Source of the DNA: an uncultured Pedosphaera sp.
Lineage (GTDB): Bacteria > Verrucomicrobiota > Verrucomicrobiia > Limisphaerales > Pedosphaeraceae
DNA length: 47,380 bases
Assembly: GCA_903930565.1 (NCBI GenBank)
Contig: CAIYZC010000714.1
Span: 1-47,380, forward strand
Direction of reading: 5' to 3'
Positions within the stretch are counted from its first letter, which is position 1. Every line of letters starts with the position of its first letter. The position numbers and the translations under genes are program-made. This document shows positions 36,401-42,260 of this stretch, in pieces. The notes under the pieces were generated by a model. The model was not told where the DNA came from and searched no databases. It worked only from the letters and a program-made list of their open reading frames with translations.

Positions 36401-38407
36401 GAAGGGCGCGGAGATGGTGGAGGTGCCCGTGGTGACCGATTTCAGCACCGTTCCCGCATTCTGAAAAAAGGCGACGGGAGGAGATGAGCAGTAGGTGGTA
36501 ATCGGCTGGTCGCAGGCGATATTCCACTGGCCCCCGGCCAGATTCACGATCGGCCCGGCGTTTTGCGAGCAGGAAAAAAGGTAAATGATCCCCCCCGTCC
36601 AATTCACCGTCCCCGCGTTGGTGAGCGTGCCTTGCAGATACAACGGACCGCCGGTGATATTCAGCCCCCCGCTGCCGGCCACGGTCAAAGCCCCGGTCAG
36701 GGTCCCCCCCGCCAAATTGAGCGTGCCGGTAACCGTATTGGTCCCACCCAACGTACTGCCCGCCAATGTCAGGTTGGTGATCGCCCCGCCTTGGAAGCCT
36801 GCGCCCAGCACCACCGAGCCACCCACACACCCCAGGTTTGGCACTTGATCGGCGGTCAGCAAAAGCGTGCCCCCGGTCAACTGCACCGCTCCGGACCCGT
36901 TGACCACCATGCCCGCCGAGCTGAAACTCCCCGCAGCGAACTGGATGCTGGTTCCCAACGGCGCGGTGAAACCGCCCCCCAAAACCCCACCCGCAGTGAG
37001 GTTGATCGTGCCCGCCAAGGAGATGACGGTCCCGCTATTGTTGAAGGGAACCCCGAAAACAGAGCCGCCATTGTTGTTCGCCCATTTCCGCACGACCCCC
37101 GCATTCTGAAAAAAGGCGCTGACGGGCGTCGCACAATAGGGGTTTATCGACTGGTCGCAGTAGATATTCCACGAAGCCCCGGCCGCGTTCACGATCGGCC
37201 CCGCATTCTGGGAGCAGGAAAAAAGATAAATGTTCCCCCCCGTCCAATTCACCGTGCCGGCGTTGGTGATGGTGCCCTCCACATACAAAGTCCCGCCCGT
37301 GAGATTGAGCATCCCGTTGGCGGTGACCGTCAACGCCCCGGGCAAGTTGCCGCCTCCCAAACTGAGGGTGCCCGCAACGGTGTTGGTCCCGCCCAGATTG
37401 CTGCCCGCCAGCGTGAGATTGGTGATTGCCCCCCCCTGAAAAACGGGGCCCACCGACACCGTGCCCCCAACCAACCCGAGGTTCGTGATCTGATCGGTGA
37501 ACAGCAAGAGCGTGCCGCCGGTCAACTGCACGGTTCCCGGACCGTTGGCCACCATGCCCGTCGAGCTAAAATTCCCCCCATCGAACTGGATGGCCGTTCC
37601 TCCCGCCGCACTGAACACGCCCCCCAAAGCCCCGCCTCCTTCAAACTTCAGCGACCCCGCCGACGCGGTGAGCGTGCCGGTATTGTTGAACGGCACGCCG
37701 ATACTGGTGATGCCCGTGGTGCCCGATTTGGTCACGGTGCCCGCATTCTGAAAATAAGCGCCGGCGGGCGTGGCACAATAGGGGTTCAGCGCTTGGTCGC
37801 AGTTGATGTTCCACTGCGCCCCGGCCAAATTCACGATCGGTCCCGCATTCTGCGAGCACGAATAAAGATAAAAGGTCCCCGCGGTCCAATTCACCGTCCC
37901 CGCGTTGGTCAGCGGTCCCGCCAAGGACACCGGCCCGCCGACGATATTGAGCACCCCGTTGGTGGCGATGGTCAGGGGGTTGAACACCGTGCCATTGTTC
38001 CACAGGAACTGGCCGTTGACCGTCAGGTTGGTGCCGACGAGGGAACCGCCGCCCCAGGCCAGAATCCCGCCCGCATTCACCGCGCTTGCATTGGTGAACG
38101 TGAGGGTCTGGTTGTAATTGGTGAGCGTGGGCTGGCTGGTCGCGCCGCCGAGCGTGAGGCTGCGGACCGTGGCGTTGGCGTTCAACACCACCGTGTAGAC
38201 GCCCGGAGCGTAGATGGAGGCATCATCCGCCGCGCCCGGGACTTGGTTGGGGCTCCAGTTGGCGGCCGCGGACCAGTTCCCGCCGGCGGTGTTCGTCCAC
38301 GCGATAGCCGCGGCCCGGGCCGGGCGGCCCGAGACCAGCAGGAGGAGCGCGGCGCAGCCCACGGCGAGGGCCAGGGTGGGCCGGCGGAAACAGAAAGTCG
38401 GGTGCAT
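24488..38407 (-). CDS. Giant repeat surface protein with C-terminal Hint domain
   Basis: The product has 4639 residues. A signal peptide starts it ('LALAVGCAALLLLVSGRPARA'). About 150-1590 contains seven copies of a long beta-solenoid-type repeat of 214 then 234 residues, each with 'SC(S/G)QNAGPIVN' and a later 'CDQ'. Next come a carboxypeptidase-regulatory-like domain (about 1700-1780), a galactose-binding-like domain ('NPGAEAGTLANWTVGG', about 1780-1950), InlB-type B repeats ('YVFTNWTENT', about 1975-2130), FN3-like domains (about 2310-2500), a parallel beta-helix (about 2525-2720), further Ig/FN3-like modules, and a Gly/Ala-rich hydrophobic segment (about 4400-4452). The end is a Hint domain: Cys4480 in 'CFAGNTLVLMADG', Thr4548 and His4551 in 'TTPDH', then 'VYSLSLLGDNVFYADG'. 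Hint domains catalyse self-cleavage at their first Cys. The protein is probably an adhesin or matrix scaffold that processes itself. Confidence 0.92.
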   Translation of the reverse strand: MHPTFCFRRPTLALAVGCAALLLLVSGRPARAAAIAWTNTAGGNWSAAANWSPNQVPGAADDASIYAPGVYTVVLNANATVRSLTLGGATSQPTLTNYNQTLTFTNASAVNAGGILAWGGGSLVGTNLTVNGQFLWNNGTVFNPLTIATNGVLNIVGGPVSLAGPLTNAGTVNWTAGTFYLYSCSQNAGPIVNLAGAQWNINCDQALNPYCATPAGAYFQNAGTVTKSGTTGITSIGVPFNNTGTLTASAGSLKFEGGGALGGVFSAAGGTAIQFDGGNFSSTGMVANGPGTVQLTGGTLLLFTDQITNLGLVGGTVSVGPVFQGGAITNLTLAGSNLGGTNTVAGTLSLGGGNLPGALTVTANGMLNLTGGTLYVEGTITNAGTVNWTGGNIYLFSCSQNAGPIVNAAGASWNIYCDQSINPYCATPVSAFFQNAGVVRKWANNNGGSVFGVPFNNSGTVISLAGTINLTAGGVLGGGFTAPLGTSIQFAAGSFSSAGMVVNGSGAVQLTGGTLLLTADQVPNLGCVGGSVVLGAGFQGGAITNLTLAGSTLGGTNTVTGTLNLAGGTLTGALTVAGSGGLNITGGPLYLQGTLTNAGTVNWTGGIIYLFSCSQNAGPIVNLAGGQWNIACDQPITTYCSSPPVAFFQNAGTVLKSVTTGTSTISAPFYNSGTVSALTGTLNCNVGGVLGGGFSAAGGAAIQFNGGNFSVAGMTASGPGTVQFTAGNLLLGGDQVANLGLTGGTVLLGPGFQGGAITNLTLAGSTLGGTNTVAGTLNLAGGSSVSGALTVAGSGVLNVTSGAIYLSGTITNAGTVNWTGGTIYLFSCSQNAGPIVNLAGGLWNIACDQSMGSYCSTPASAYFQNAGTVRKSVTAGSTTFGVPFNSSGTVTTLTGTLNLNAGGVLGGNFNAAAGSTIQFNAGNFSAAGLVVNGPGAVQLTSGGTLLLANDQVPNLGLLGGTVLLGAGFQGGAITNLTLAGSTLGGTNTIAGTLAVTGGTVSGPLTVAANGVLNLAGASLGGPLLVAGTGVVNITGGTLYLAGTFTNAGMVNWTGGNILLNSCGQNAGPIVNLAGAQWNITCDQSMGANCAYPASAYFQNAGTVRKSVTTGTTSIGVPFNNSGVVTAMTGIINFNYGGVLGGGFNAAGGALIQFNGGNFSVAGVVANGPGAVQLTGGGTLFLVNDVVPNLGLIGGTVVLGTGFQGGTITNLSLGGTTLAGTNTVTGTLSLAGGPVSGPLTVAANAVLNLAGASLGGSLLVAGNGVVNITGGTVYLAGTLTNAGTVNWAGGNILLNSCGQNAGPIVNLAGALWNMVCDQTMGVNCAAPASAYFQNSGTVRKSVTTAVTSISVPFNNSGTVTVLSGSINFNDGGVLGGGFSAAGGTLIQFNGGNFSVAGVVVAGPGTVQLNGSGTLQLLNDVVPNLNLFGGTVVLGPGFQGGAITNLTLAGTTLAGTNTVTGTFNLAGGTVSGPLMVAGSGVFNLAGGTLGATLTIVTNGTFNLTSGNLYLAGALTNAGTVNWTGGGILLNSCGQNAGPIVNSLGALWNIACDQSLGTYCTTPASAYFLNAGTVRKTAGLGFTTISVPFNNAGLLDTQSGAFNFNLTPGYVQTGATLNFGLSSNGHSGALNISGTANFDGTLSVNLLNGYTPQAGDSFTLVNYGSPAGSFQSLALGGLVAGLDWKVSYTAGALVLQVMSNSAAAGQLTGTVQNPQGQGLPQLTVFAYTTNVPGLYVSTTTDAAGNYSLGVSGGNWLVGIQNAAGQGFNPPANQPVLVTAPILSATNLLLNPGAEAGTLANWTVGGVSSLRADNGAFDPGINPHLGAYDFAGGTGATGSLAQVVTLLGSQGLTAAMVDNGGAVAMISFWEQGLNSGTPSDDAYVRLAFWNSASNVIGGLTSPEIDSHGGAWSNYAAIVPVPAGTRYLQYVMNFVRHSGNDLDAFVDDNSLSVAPTNTPQVVNFVLQPYTGPVYSITTAVNPPGAGSAGGGGAFAPGAIATLGAVANTNLLPYVFTNWTENTQVQAGTTNYAFTVTRNRQLVANFILPLFTVTAGNNPAGAGNVTGAGTYFYGNTSLLTAYPIFGYSFTNWTEGTNIVGTNATLSTVIYTNHAFTANYNAANLLHAVATATAPAGIAPVAGAGLYTNGQMAFFSAPALVTNPPNYYLFRQFSLSNTVAGTNTTLAKTFSTLDPTNLQYVAVYATLPILPQLTNVLANLGNPVPATTNFVLTLEFDRTMATNVAPLVRLTNSAAALQAVVPANGSWSTRALTNDTYVTPPITFLAGMDGTQQLWVSAAQDGFGNLLPATNAASFLVEATPPPIPVLSLVSSNNSSVTVGWSGYPAPADLGGFRLFIAPTNYSSVTAVPIYSAAGAGARSFTFGGLALDTAYYLAVQAYDTAGNSYPMVTTLRVLLPTALPPPVGLQVASLGASTAALSWNSYAGSALPGFSGFRVFVAPTNFTTVAGLTPLSTLLPAWQTTFQVPGLDRTLTYYFAVVGYNATNGFNPVVAAAGWSDPYAGAITANTTIGVAGPSTVNIYQSIVVTNSAVLTITPGTTLLFNPGTSLTVAQGQLQANGTALAPIIFDSANDTPGNTPAPGDWGGVTLGSGAGASSLNFVEIFYGGGLTISGCAPTVQAFTAANNTAGLLLNHGSVLNTTAALLTGNGLGLAQWDTAALTLRNSVVLNNATNAWNAGASALTVTSNYWGSASAGDFTPLFQGAVTYTPFLTYEPLLTPAVATASGGAQVSSPAVPLVLACRTADAMRLSENINFSGVFFAPFTNANTFALSPGGGLKRIYAQFRSVTGFTNPPLELDVNYVTGGPAIQTFSISQGQMLSRPLTVTGTATSGLGILDVELYVDGVLIGTNAGGSLSQYLDVRTLANATHELQLLARDTHGQIASLQNEVVVAVTPPPAPVLLAPVAGLVTNVNVLPIQGTAEPNIPLQITRNGIVLALTNADGSGNFTLANTPLAEGDNLLLAIAADSTGTTPSAARHVLVETVPPAQLVLSPPLYTPGSGLALNWSLPAGGKPSVTFQIFWATHSFTATNQATGHTIPLTTYFSTLQALANGTYYFGVVGYDAAGNPSPLSSLVTAVYDATPPVLSVAYGTPSPVGPQLLNVTLSSSKALASTPSLTIQPAGAPSPVLLSLTNVALNTWQTVFPVTSATPSGPATVRASGQDAAGNSFNGPPNGPALVIDTTPPVAAIVTVPAGPVQTTNSTNVTITLVLSKPVGAGLPPALSFTPPVGASVPIPLIGAGSNWNGGLLVTPAMGTGLGRFAFSAQDAVGNVGTNIAAGAQLELYNAALPPAPAAPTNLAATSLPGGLVSLTWNAVGNAQIYRLYRVAGTNFTLPPTLVLDNLGSNHVEDLPPVDGLYAYGISAGRFGSESGVSNVVVGLSDRTPPAAPTNVLAALAPSGVRLTWQEPAGATPDHYAIYRNGLLIAYSATVTPQVDYPPKGTNSYVVAAVDAVGNQNAGAPATLVLLVGPVGNLSVVLTPGQAAVLNWTATDGQTVGYNLYRNGVKQNPSLLVTPAYTDTLPVSDLTQYGVTAVNGSGQESPARVVGVFPVGLGLLVNSAGSGTNNAVAKDYFDQYQVRCTNFASGAGLPLAQVQLTRAIAGLTSLVVTQALATNLAPAAFVQSAFTTPEPSQSATQMVTLAVSQLTDSGGSSVTYQQDFTFAPALLAVPEITVSANQSPLAGGLSTFQVQVFNRSYVDVEFIVERGSGAQPGDFYISVQNNLGQEVSRTPFQGTPPGTTFLPNGIAYVKIAAGGSLSFNVPNVLVPAALAGSSNVVFQAVAGTIYSQYNTPNQVAGGPISGAMTVGSLAQPAYTGTAQTDQATYANDQPVQISGQAVSTATGLPVPNAALNLGFFARGFKWYLPVTTDANGNYQYTYHPTAGLGGTVTIWAANPSVVDQLNQAQIIIYRLYCNPASGDITMSKNDSLNFSVQLINPGDVPLTGFTYSFSAYQMSGTNQVPVATVTGTNTAGAGLVVAPNGRQTVGLQLSAAINAPNTVMVVFTFTAAGGATATFTGITTLLPAVPALTVVSPVNGYLEVSVNRGGQLSGQVTVQNTGLRALQGVTLTPPTNLTWMQVNLPVSADGLIHLPDLAVGASNTFTVVFSPPANTALAFDQDSLTIQGTNFAAVFPVNLYALVTSDLYGGVQFFVDDILGQPVPNAAVVLHNNVLFNQPATVYTDTNGMVTVTNLQEGAWNWQVSASGCSGSGGTVNVAGGQTAYQHTRLSRSLVTVTFNVVPVPFTDQYTIQVEQTFQTHVQAPVLVLDPPAVNFHNVSPGFAADFTVNAQNYGLIKMTDVVISGQQVNGLQLTPLITYIPVLLPLQTVAIPFTLTYNPAGPGASPGGGLASRQGTGDDVAGCFSGSSFLSADALLGIAALLKGASECYTDAQLQQAVALLGATVGVALAAGAVGAIGGEIAGQAAIEFLASAIGCAIGYLIPLGGDGGNGPGGGANAPGSIPEYGAGKGCFAGNTLVLMADGSRMPISALHTNDVVRTGVHLSDLALVKAVHVVSIPNGRQLELRPLNGAGLPPLVTTPDHALWVDGRGWVAAGNVAVGDWLVNERGERITVTSNSPVGLSEQVYSLSLLGDNVFYADGVLVRDACGTLLVPSSPIPAVSVNHLTEVAK
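24536..24970 (-). other. Hint (hedgehog/intein) domain at the end of the giant protein
   Basis: The segment starts at Cys4480 and includes the Hint blocks 'CFAGNTLVLMADG', 'PISALHTNDVV', 'TTPDHALWVDGRGWV' and 'DNVFYADGVLVRDAC'. The N-terminal nucleophile and the TxxH block are intact. At the C-terminal splice block the usual His-Asn is replaced by Arg4613-Asp4614, so N-terminal cleavage looks more likely than full splicing. About 25 residues follow. Confidence 0.75.
33640..37960 (-). repeat. Seven tandem protein-coding repeats with a two-step period
   Basis: Using the '(a/g)ttcacgatcgg' anchor (the 'GPIVN' codons, one variant copy), copies start at 37829, 37187, 36542, 35897, 35195, 34493 and 33791 on the + strand. 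The spacings are 642, 645, 645, 702, 702 and 702 bp, so the three copies nearest the C-terminus carry 57 bp (19 residues) more. The repeats are similar at DNA level as well as protein level, which implies recent duplication or gene conversion. They contain many C runs of 7-9 bases (G on the coding strand). Confidence 0.85.
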
Positions 38408-38453
38408 AAAAGAGAGGATTGCGGTTCGCGCGAGGGGGGAAGGCGGCCGCGGG

Positions 38454-39911
38454 CTAGTAGGCGCGGTAAAAGACGCCGGTCACGTTCGTGGCCAGGCCGG
38501 AAACGACTTGCGGGAGGTTTGTGACCACCACGCCGGCGAGATTCCGCCACGCGGCGGGATTGCCCAGCTCGGTGGTGAATTGCAATTGGTAATTCGTCCC
38601 CGGATGCCCATACAGGACAAGGTTTGGGGTCTCGCCGGGCGGGGCGGGCAACGCCTGCAGAATGGGCCGTGGCCCCACGATGACGAGCTGGCCGGCCTGG
38701 GTTTGGGAATTCGTGACCGAGGAACCATCCAAATTAAGCGCTTGTTGCAACTGGCCGGGCAGCCCCAGGACGGTGGAGGGGGCATTGGTCCCCACGGTGA
38801 AATTCAACTGGGCCAAAGCCTGCGCGCCTTGCAGACTCTGGCCATAACCCGCCCCAAAATTCAACGAGATCAAGCCGGGATTCACTATCTGCAACGAAGC
38901 CGAGTTCAACTGCCCCGAGACCAACTGCACGGACAGCGCACTGAAATCACCAGTCGGCAGTGCCACCGCCACGGTCAGGTTGGTGATCCCGCTGCCGTAC
39001 AGCAGCTGAATTGGCACGCTGCCGCTCTGGCCGGCCTGCGCCACCGCCTGGCCAATCGCCAGGCTCACGTAGGAGCCGAGGGTGAATTGGTTTTCCAAGC
39101 CCGCGGTGAACGAGCTGTTGTAAGTCAGGTCATAGGTGGCCGGGGCGGAGCCGGGGCCGCTGCCGAGCTCCCGCGCGGTGAACTCCTGCACACCGGTGGG
39201 CGTATAATTCGTGCCCCCGGTGGCCGAGAGCACCTCGCTCAGGTTGAAATAGACTTGGTTGCTCCCGGCGCCGTCCCCCACCACCGCCGCCAGCAAGCTC
39301 GGCGTGTTCGTGTTCGACAGCAAGATGATCGCGCCGGGCGGGGTCTGAGGGGAAACGTTCAGCACCAGTTGCAATGAATCCGCCACAAAACTGTTCGCCT
39401 GCGCCGTGGTCGCCGCCGGCAGCGGCCCCGCGGCCGGCCAGGCGGCCAACGGGCCGTTCGTGTCGGACACCCCCACCCGGTAATAGTAGGTCGTGTTCGG
39501 CGCGCATCCGGAGACGCGCACCGAAGTGAAGCCCAAACCGCGGGACTCCTGCCGGAGCAACGACTGGCTCTGCCGCTGCTGGTAAGCATTGGTCGCCGTC
39601 GGGGAACCGCTGTTCAAAGGATACCACTCCACCCCCACCTGCCCCGCCAAACTCGTAGTGCCGGCCGCATCGGCATAGATCGCGATCGTCGGCGTCATGG
39701 TTCGGGAAAGCGCCGGTGCGTCCACCCACACCACGGTGAATCCGCTGGCCGTGACGTTTGCCGTCGCGACGTTGGTGATCACGACGGCCCCTTGGGCCGT
39801 CCATCCCAAGGCACACAAGCAGACCAGTGCCAAGGCGTGGCGCCAGCCGCGATTCCAGCCGAGGAACCGGGCCAGGAGCCCTGATTCTGCCAACGATTGC
39901 ACTTCACACAT
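38454..39911 (-). CDS. Exported FN3 and cohesin-like protein, first gene of the operon
   Basis: The product has 485 residues. The start at 39911 is supported by a GAGGG site 4 nt upstream. The signal peptide is long ('HALALVCLCALGWTAQGAVV'). An FN3-like domain lies at about 45-175 ('ASGFTVVWVDAP', 'APNTTYYYRVGVSDT'). About 275-400 looks like a cohesin-type domain: the 'QSGSVPIQLLYGSGITNLTV' strand pair, then a long beta pattern ending 'GAQALAQLNFTVG'. The C-terminus (about 430-485) is the FYR module ('PGTNYQLQFTTELGNPAAW', 'VFYRAY') shared with two other exported proteins here. It lies 46 bp upstream of the giant Hint protein, so the two are probably cotranscribed. A cohesin-like domain suggests binding of a partner on the cell surface; the partner is not known. 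Confidence 0.88.
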   Translation of the reverse strand: MCEVQSLAESGLLARFLGWNRGWRHALALVCLCALGWTAQGAVVITNVATANVTASGFTVVWVDAPALSRTMTPTIAIYADAAGTTSLAGQVGVEWYPLNSGSPTATNAYQQRQSQSLLRQESRGLGFTSVRVSGCAPNTTYYYRVGVSDTNGPLAAWPAAGPLPAATTAQANSFVADSLQLVLNVSPQTPPGAIILLSNTNTPSLLAAVVGDGAGSNQVYFNLSEVLSATGGTNYTPTGVQEFTARELGSGPGSAPATYDLTYNSSFTAGLENQFTLGSYVSLAIGQAVAQAGQSGSVPIQLLYGSGITNLTVAVALPTGDFSALSVQLVSGQLNSASLQIVNPGLISLNFGAGYGQSLQGAQALAQLNFTVGTNAPSTVLGLPGQLQQALNLDGSSVTNSQTQAGQLVIVGPRPILQALPAPPGETPNLVLYGHPGTNYQLQFTTELGNPAAWRNLAGVVVTNLPQVVSGLATNVTGVFYRAY

Positions 39912-39915
39912 AGCA

Positions 39916-39920
39916 CCCTC
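39916..39920 (-). promoter_or_regulatory. Ribosome binding site GAGGG
   Basis: On the minus strand, GAGGG lies 4 nt before the ATG at 39911. It is one of the few clear Shine-Dalgarno sites in the window and fixes the start of the first gene of the minus-strand operon. Confidence 0.55.
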
Positions 39921-40017
39921 TTAGTTTAAAAGCCGGAAACGGATCTTTGAATGCAACCGTTATCTCAAACTCGCCGGCAATGTCAAGCCAAACCGGCTCG
40001 CAAAAGCTGATCGCAGG

Positions 40018-40033
40018 TTGCCGGAGCCGGCAA
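40018..40033. repeat. Short inverted repeat (ttgccgg/ccggcaa)
   Basis: A perfect 7 bp arm pair around an AG centre lies about 105 bp upstream of the start of the minus-strand operon. It may be an operator, a terminator for the protease gene lacking a T tract, or chance in GC-rich DNA. Confidence 0.35.
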
Positions 40034-40260
40034 CAATCCGGGAGCACCCGGCCCAAGGGCGGCGGCCGCCCGACGCCGGCGACGGGGCCGGCAGCCCGCA
40101 CTTTTTCAGCACTGATCATGCGCGGGGATCCGGTTGGCGGCTGTTGGCATCATATCACTGACTGCTAAGCCGTTTGGAGCGAAAGGTTACCGGCTTTTTT
40201 CAGGCGGCGAAAACCGCCCCAAAGAGGGCGATCGGAGCCCCGCGATGAAGCACGTCCAAG

Positions 40261-40308
40261 AAAGTTGCAATCAGCTCCGGGCCGAAAGTTGCAAGCAGCT
40301 CCGGGCCA
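40261..40308 (+). repeat. 24 bp tandem direct repeat, two copies
   Basis: Two adjacent 24 bp units (40261-40284 and 40285-40308) begin aaagttgcaa and differ at two positions. Read on the + strand in one frame they would encode the octapeptide pair ESCNQLRA and ESCKQLRA. The repeat lies just past the 3' end of the protease gene. Confidence 0.75.
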
Positions 40309-40411
40309 ATGGTTTGCGAATGAATTTCCCGACGAAGGCGCAGTGACCAGCCGCGGCTCCCACCCGGGAAACGAAAGCGTCCCGGCCCAGGTCCCCCGGG
40401 GCGGCGACCGC

Positions 40412-42004
40412 TCAAGGCCGCGCGGCGGACACGCGATAGAAGGCGGCAGCGCCGGCGAGGGGCGAAGGGTCGGTGAGGAGCAGCTGGGCGCCGTTGGTGG
40501 TGACGACGGCGTTGGTTACCGGCGTCCAGAAGCCGGGGGCCAGTTGCGGCGCGCGCCACAGGCCGTAAGTCAGGCCCGGCGCAAAGTTCAGGGCCACGGT
40601 CGCTTGCTGGTTCGTGATTTGCAGTCCCGCGATGGCGGGAAGCGTGGCGGTCGCGGCCGCGGCGGCGGCCCCAAAGTTGATCCGGCCCCAGCCAAAATAC
40701 GGGTCCCACCCCGGCGGCCCGAGGTCCACCGCGGTGCTTTGCAGCAGGCCGACGACATCATCCGGGCCCAGGGTTGGGTTGAGGCTGAGGAGCCAGGCCA
40801 CGACGCCGGCAAAGAGCGGCGTGGCATAGCTGGTGCCGGTGCCGTAGGCGTAACCACCGCCAGTGGTGGTCGAATAGACCAGGTAACCGGGCGCGGCAAA
40901 ATCCACGTAGGGGCCGGCCACCGTGCCCGTGAAATTGTCGGCCGCGTCGGTCATGGAAACGCATTGGACATCCGGCTGATTCGTCAAGTTCACGTAGCCA
41001 TGGCCATCCGTGGCGGCCATCGCCAGCACCCCGCCGGCGTTCGTCCGCAGGTAGTAGCCCGCGGCTTCGAGGGTATCGCTGTCGGCGCCGCTCCAACTGA
41101 TGCTCACCACCCGCACGCCGTGGTTGGCCGCCCACACGGTGCCGTTGTACATCTCGCTGAGGAAGCCGTTGATGTTGATGGGCAGAATTTGGCAATTGGC
41201 CGCGCCCGCCACGCCCACGCCGTTGTTGATCACCGCCGCCGCCAGGCCGGCGCAGAGGGTGGAGTGGACGATGCCCGCGGCGGCATGGACGGGTGTGTTG
41301 GCCACCGCATCCCAGCCGGTCACGGTATTGGCCGCCAGGTCCGGATGATTCATTTGGAAAGGGGTGTCCACAATGGCCACTTGAACCGAAGCACGGCCCA
41401 ACCCCTGGTTCCAAGCGGAAAAACTCCCCATGACCCCATGGTGCCATTGCGGCGGGAGGAGGGGATCGTTGGGCGAAAACTGACGTTCCTCCAACGTGTC
41501 CAATTCGGCGAATTGCACATCCGCCCGCCCCCGCAGCGCCCGGACCGCCTCCCATTCCCGCATCGGTTCCACGCGCAACGCCCCCACCTGCGGCTGGGAG
41601 CAAAGCTTGACGAGGATGGTTTGGGGATTGAAGTAGCGCACCGCCGCCGCGCCGGTTTGCAACCGCCCCAACCGCCGGGCCGCAAAATTCAAATGAGCCA
41701 AAGTATTGGCCTCGGGCAGGGGCACGACCCGATTGGTCCATTGCGGGGAAGTCAGTTCCGCGAAACCAATCTGGTCGGGAACGCGGCGGCCGGGCAACTC
41801 GCGCGGCAGCGCTTGCGCCCCGATTTGGCCGGGCCAATCTGGCGGAAGCTTTAGCGCCGCGTCCGGGAGGAGGGCATAGGGCAATTGGAAGGGGCCCGGA
41901 TCCGCCGGCATGCCCGGGCCGGCGCCCTCCGCTGCGAACAGCGCGCCGCCGGCGATGACGAGCAGCAGCGGGAGCACGACCGCCCGGACCGCCCGACGCA
42001 ACAT
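40412..42004 (-). CDS. Exported subtilisin-like serine protease (S8)
   Basis: The product has 530 residues. The ATG at 42004 is chosen because it starts a signal peptide ('AVRAVVLPLLLVIAGGALFA'); the frame is open to 42304 but that would overlap the divergent hydrolase gene and adds an Arg-rich stretch. The catalytic triad is Asp213 ('VAIVDTPFQMNHPDL'), His247 ('IVHSTLCAG') and Ser392 ('GTSYATPLFAG'). The His block differs from the usual HGTHVAG but keeps the His. About 100-190 may be an inhibitory propeptide. The C-terminus ('GLTYGLWRAPQL', 'AAFYRVSAA') is the FYR module found on two other exported proteins in the window, suggesting a shared export or surface-attachment route. It is secreted and hydrolyses peptide bonds; its natural substrate is unknown, though nearby surface proteins are candidates. 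Confidence 0.92.
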   Translation of the reverse strand: MLRRAVRAVVLPLLLVIAGGALFAAEGAGPGMPADPGPFQLPYALLPDAALKLPPDWPGQIGAQALPRELPGRRVPDQIGFAELTSPQWTNRVVPLPEANTLAHLNFAARRLGRLQTGAAAVRYFNPQTILVKLCSQPQVGALRVEPMREWEAVRALRGRADVQFAELDTLEERQFSPNDPLLPPQWHHGVMGSFSAWNQGLGRASVQVAIVDTPFQMNHPDLAANTVTGWDAVANTPVHAAAGIVHSTLCAGLAAAVINNGVGVAGAANCQILPININGFLSEMYNGTVWAANHGVRVVSISWSGADSDTLEAAGYYLRTNAGGVLAMAATDGHGYVNLTNQPDVQCVSMTDAADNFTGTVAGPYVDFAAPGYLVYSTTTGGGYAYGTGTSYATPLFAGVVAWLLSLNPTLGPDDVVGLLQSTAVDLGPPGWDPYFGWGRINFGAAAAAATATLPAIAGLQITNQQATVALNFAPGLTYGLWRAPQLAPGFWTPVTNAVVTTNGAQLLLTDPSPLAGAAAFYRVSAARP

Positions 42005-42260
42005 CCCCCGGCTGAAAAGTTGGAGAATAGGCACCACGTTATGTTGCCGGGGACATTCCCCGGGAAGCAAGCGATGGACAAGCCTTTTTCGCCGTGGTGC
42101 CGTTTCAAGCCACGGGTGAACGAACCGCGTGGTCCGAGTTTTCCTATAACCGCCGGCGCCGGGATTTTTACGCGTAAGAACCATCGGGGTGGCGCCATCC
42201 AAGTAGCGGGCCGATGAACGACCCCAATGACCGCAAACCAATAACGCACACTGGAACCCA
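42005..42260. promoter_or_regulatory. Divergent promoter region
   Basis: These 256 bp separate the protease gene (left, minus) from the hydrolase gene (right, plus), so promoters for both must lie here. It holds the inverted repeat at 42047-42063. I could not identify -35 and -10 boxes with confidence. Confidence 0.5.
42047..42063. repeat. Inverted repeat ccgggga-cat-tccccgg
   Basis: Perfect 7 bp arms with a 3 bp centre, 43 bp upstream of the protease start in a divergent promoter region. It is a plausible operator for a dimeric regulator. Confidence 0.5.

Larger units (their letters stand above)
39912..40411. other. Intergenic region upstream of the surface-protein operon
   Basis: About 500 bp without a convincing gene. 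It must hold the promoter of the minus-strand operon; an AT-rich patch (ttttaaact, minus strand) lies just before the GAGGG site, but no well-spaced -35/-10 pair was found. It contains the hairpin at 40018-40033 and the tandem repeat at 40261-40308. A + strand frame of about 70 codons crosses the tandem repeat; it has no good ribosome binding site and is not called. Confidence 0.5.

Noticed and set aside
33640..37960. Repeats considered as a CRISPR array
   Set aside because: Units are 640-700 bp, coding and in frame; nothing like a repeat-spacer pattern.
31148..38524. Several long open + strand frames opposite the giant repeat gene
   Set aside because: They follow the repeat spacing of the real minus-strand gene but carry no signal peptide or domain; shadows.
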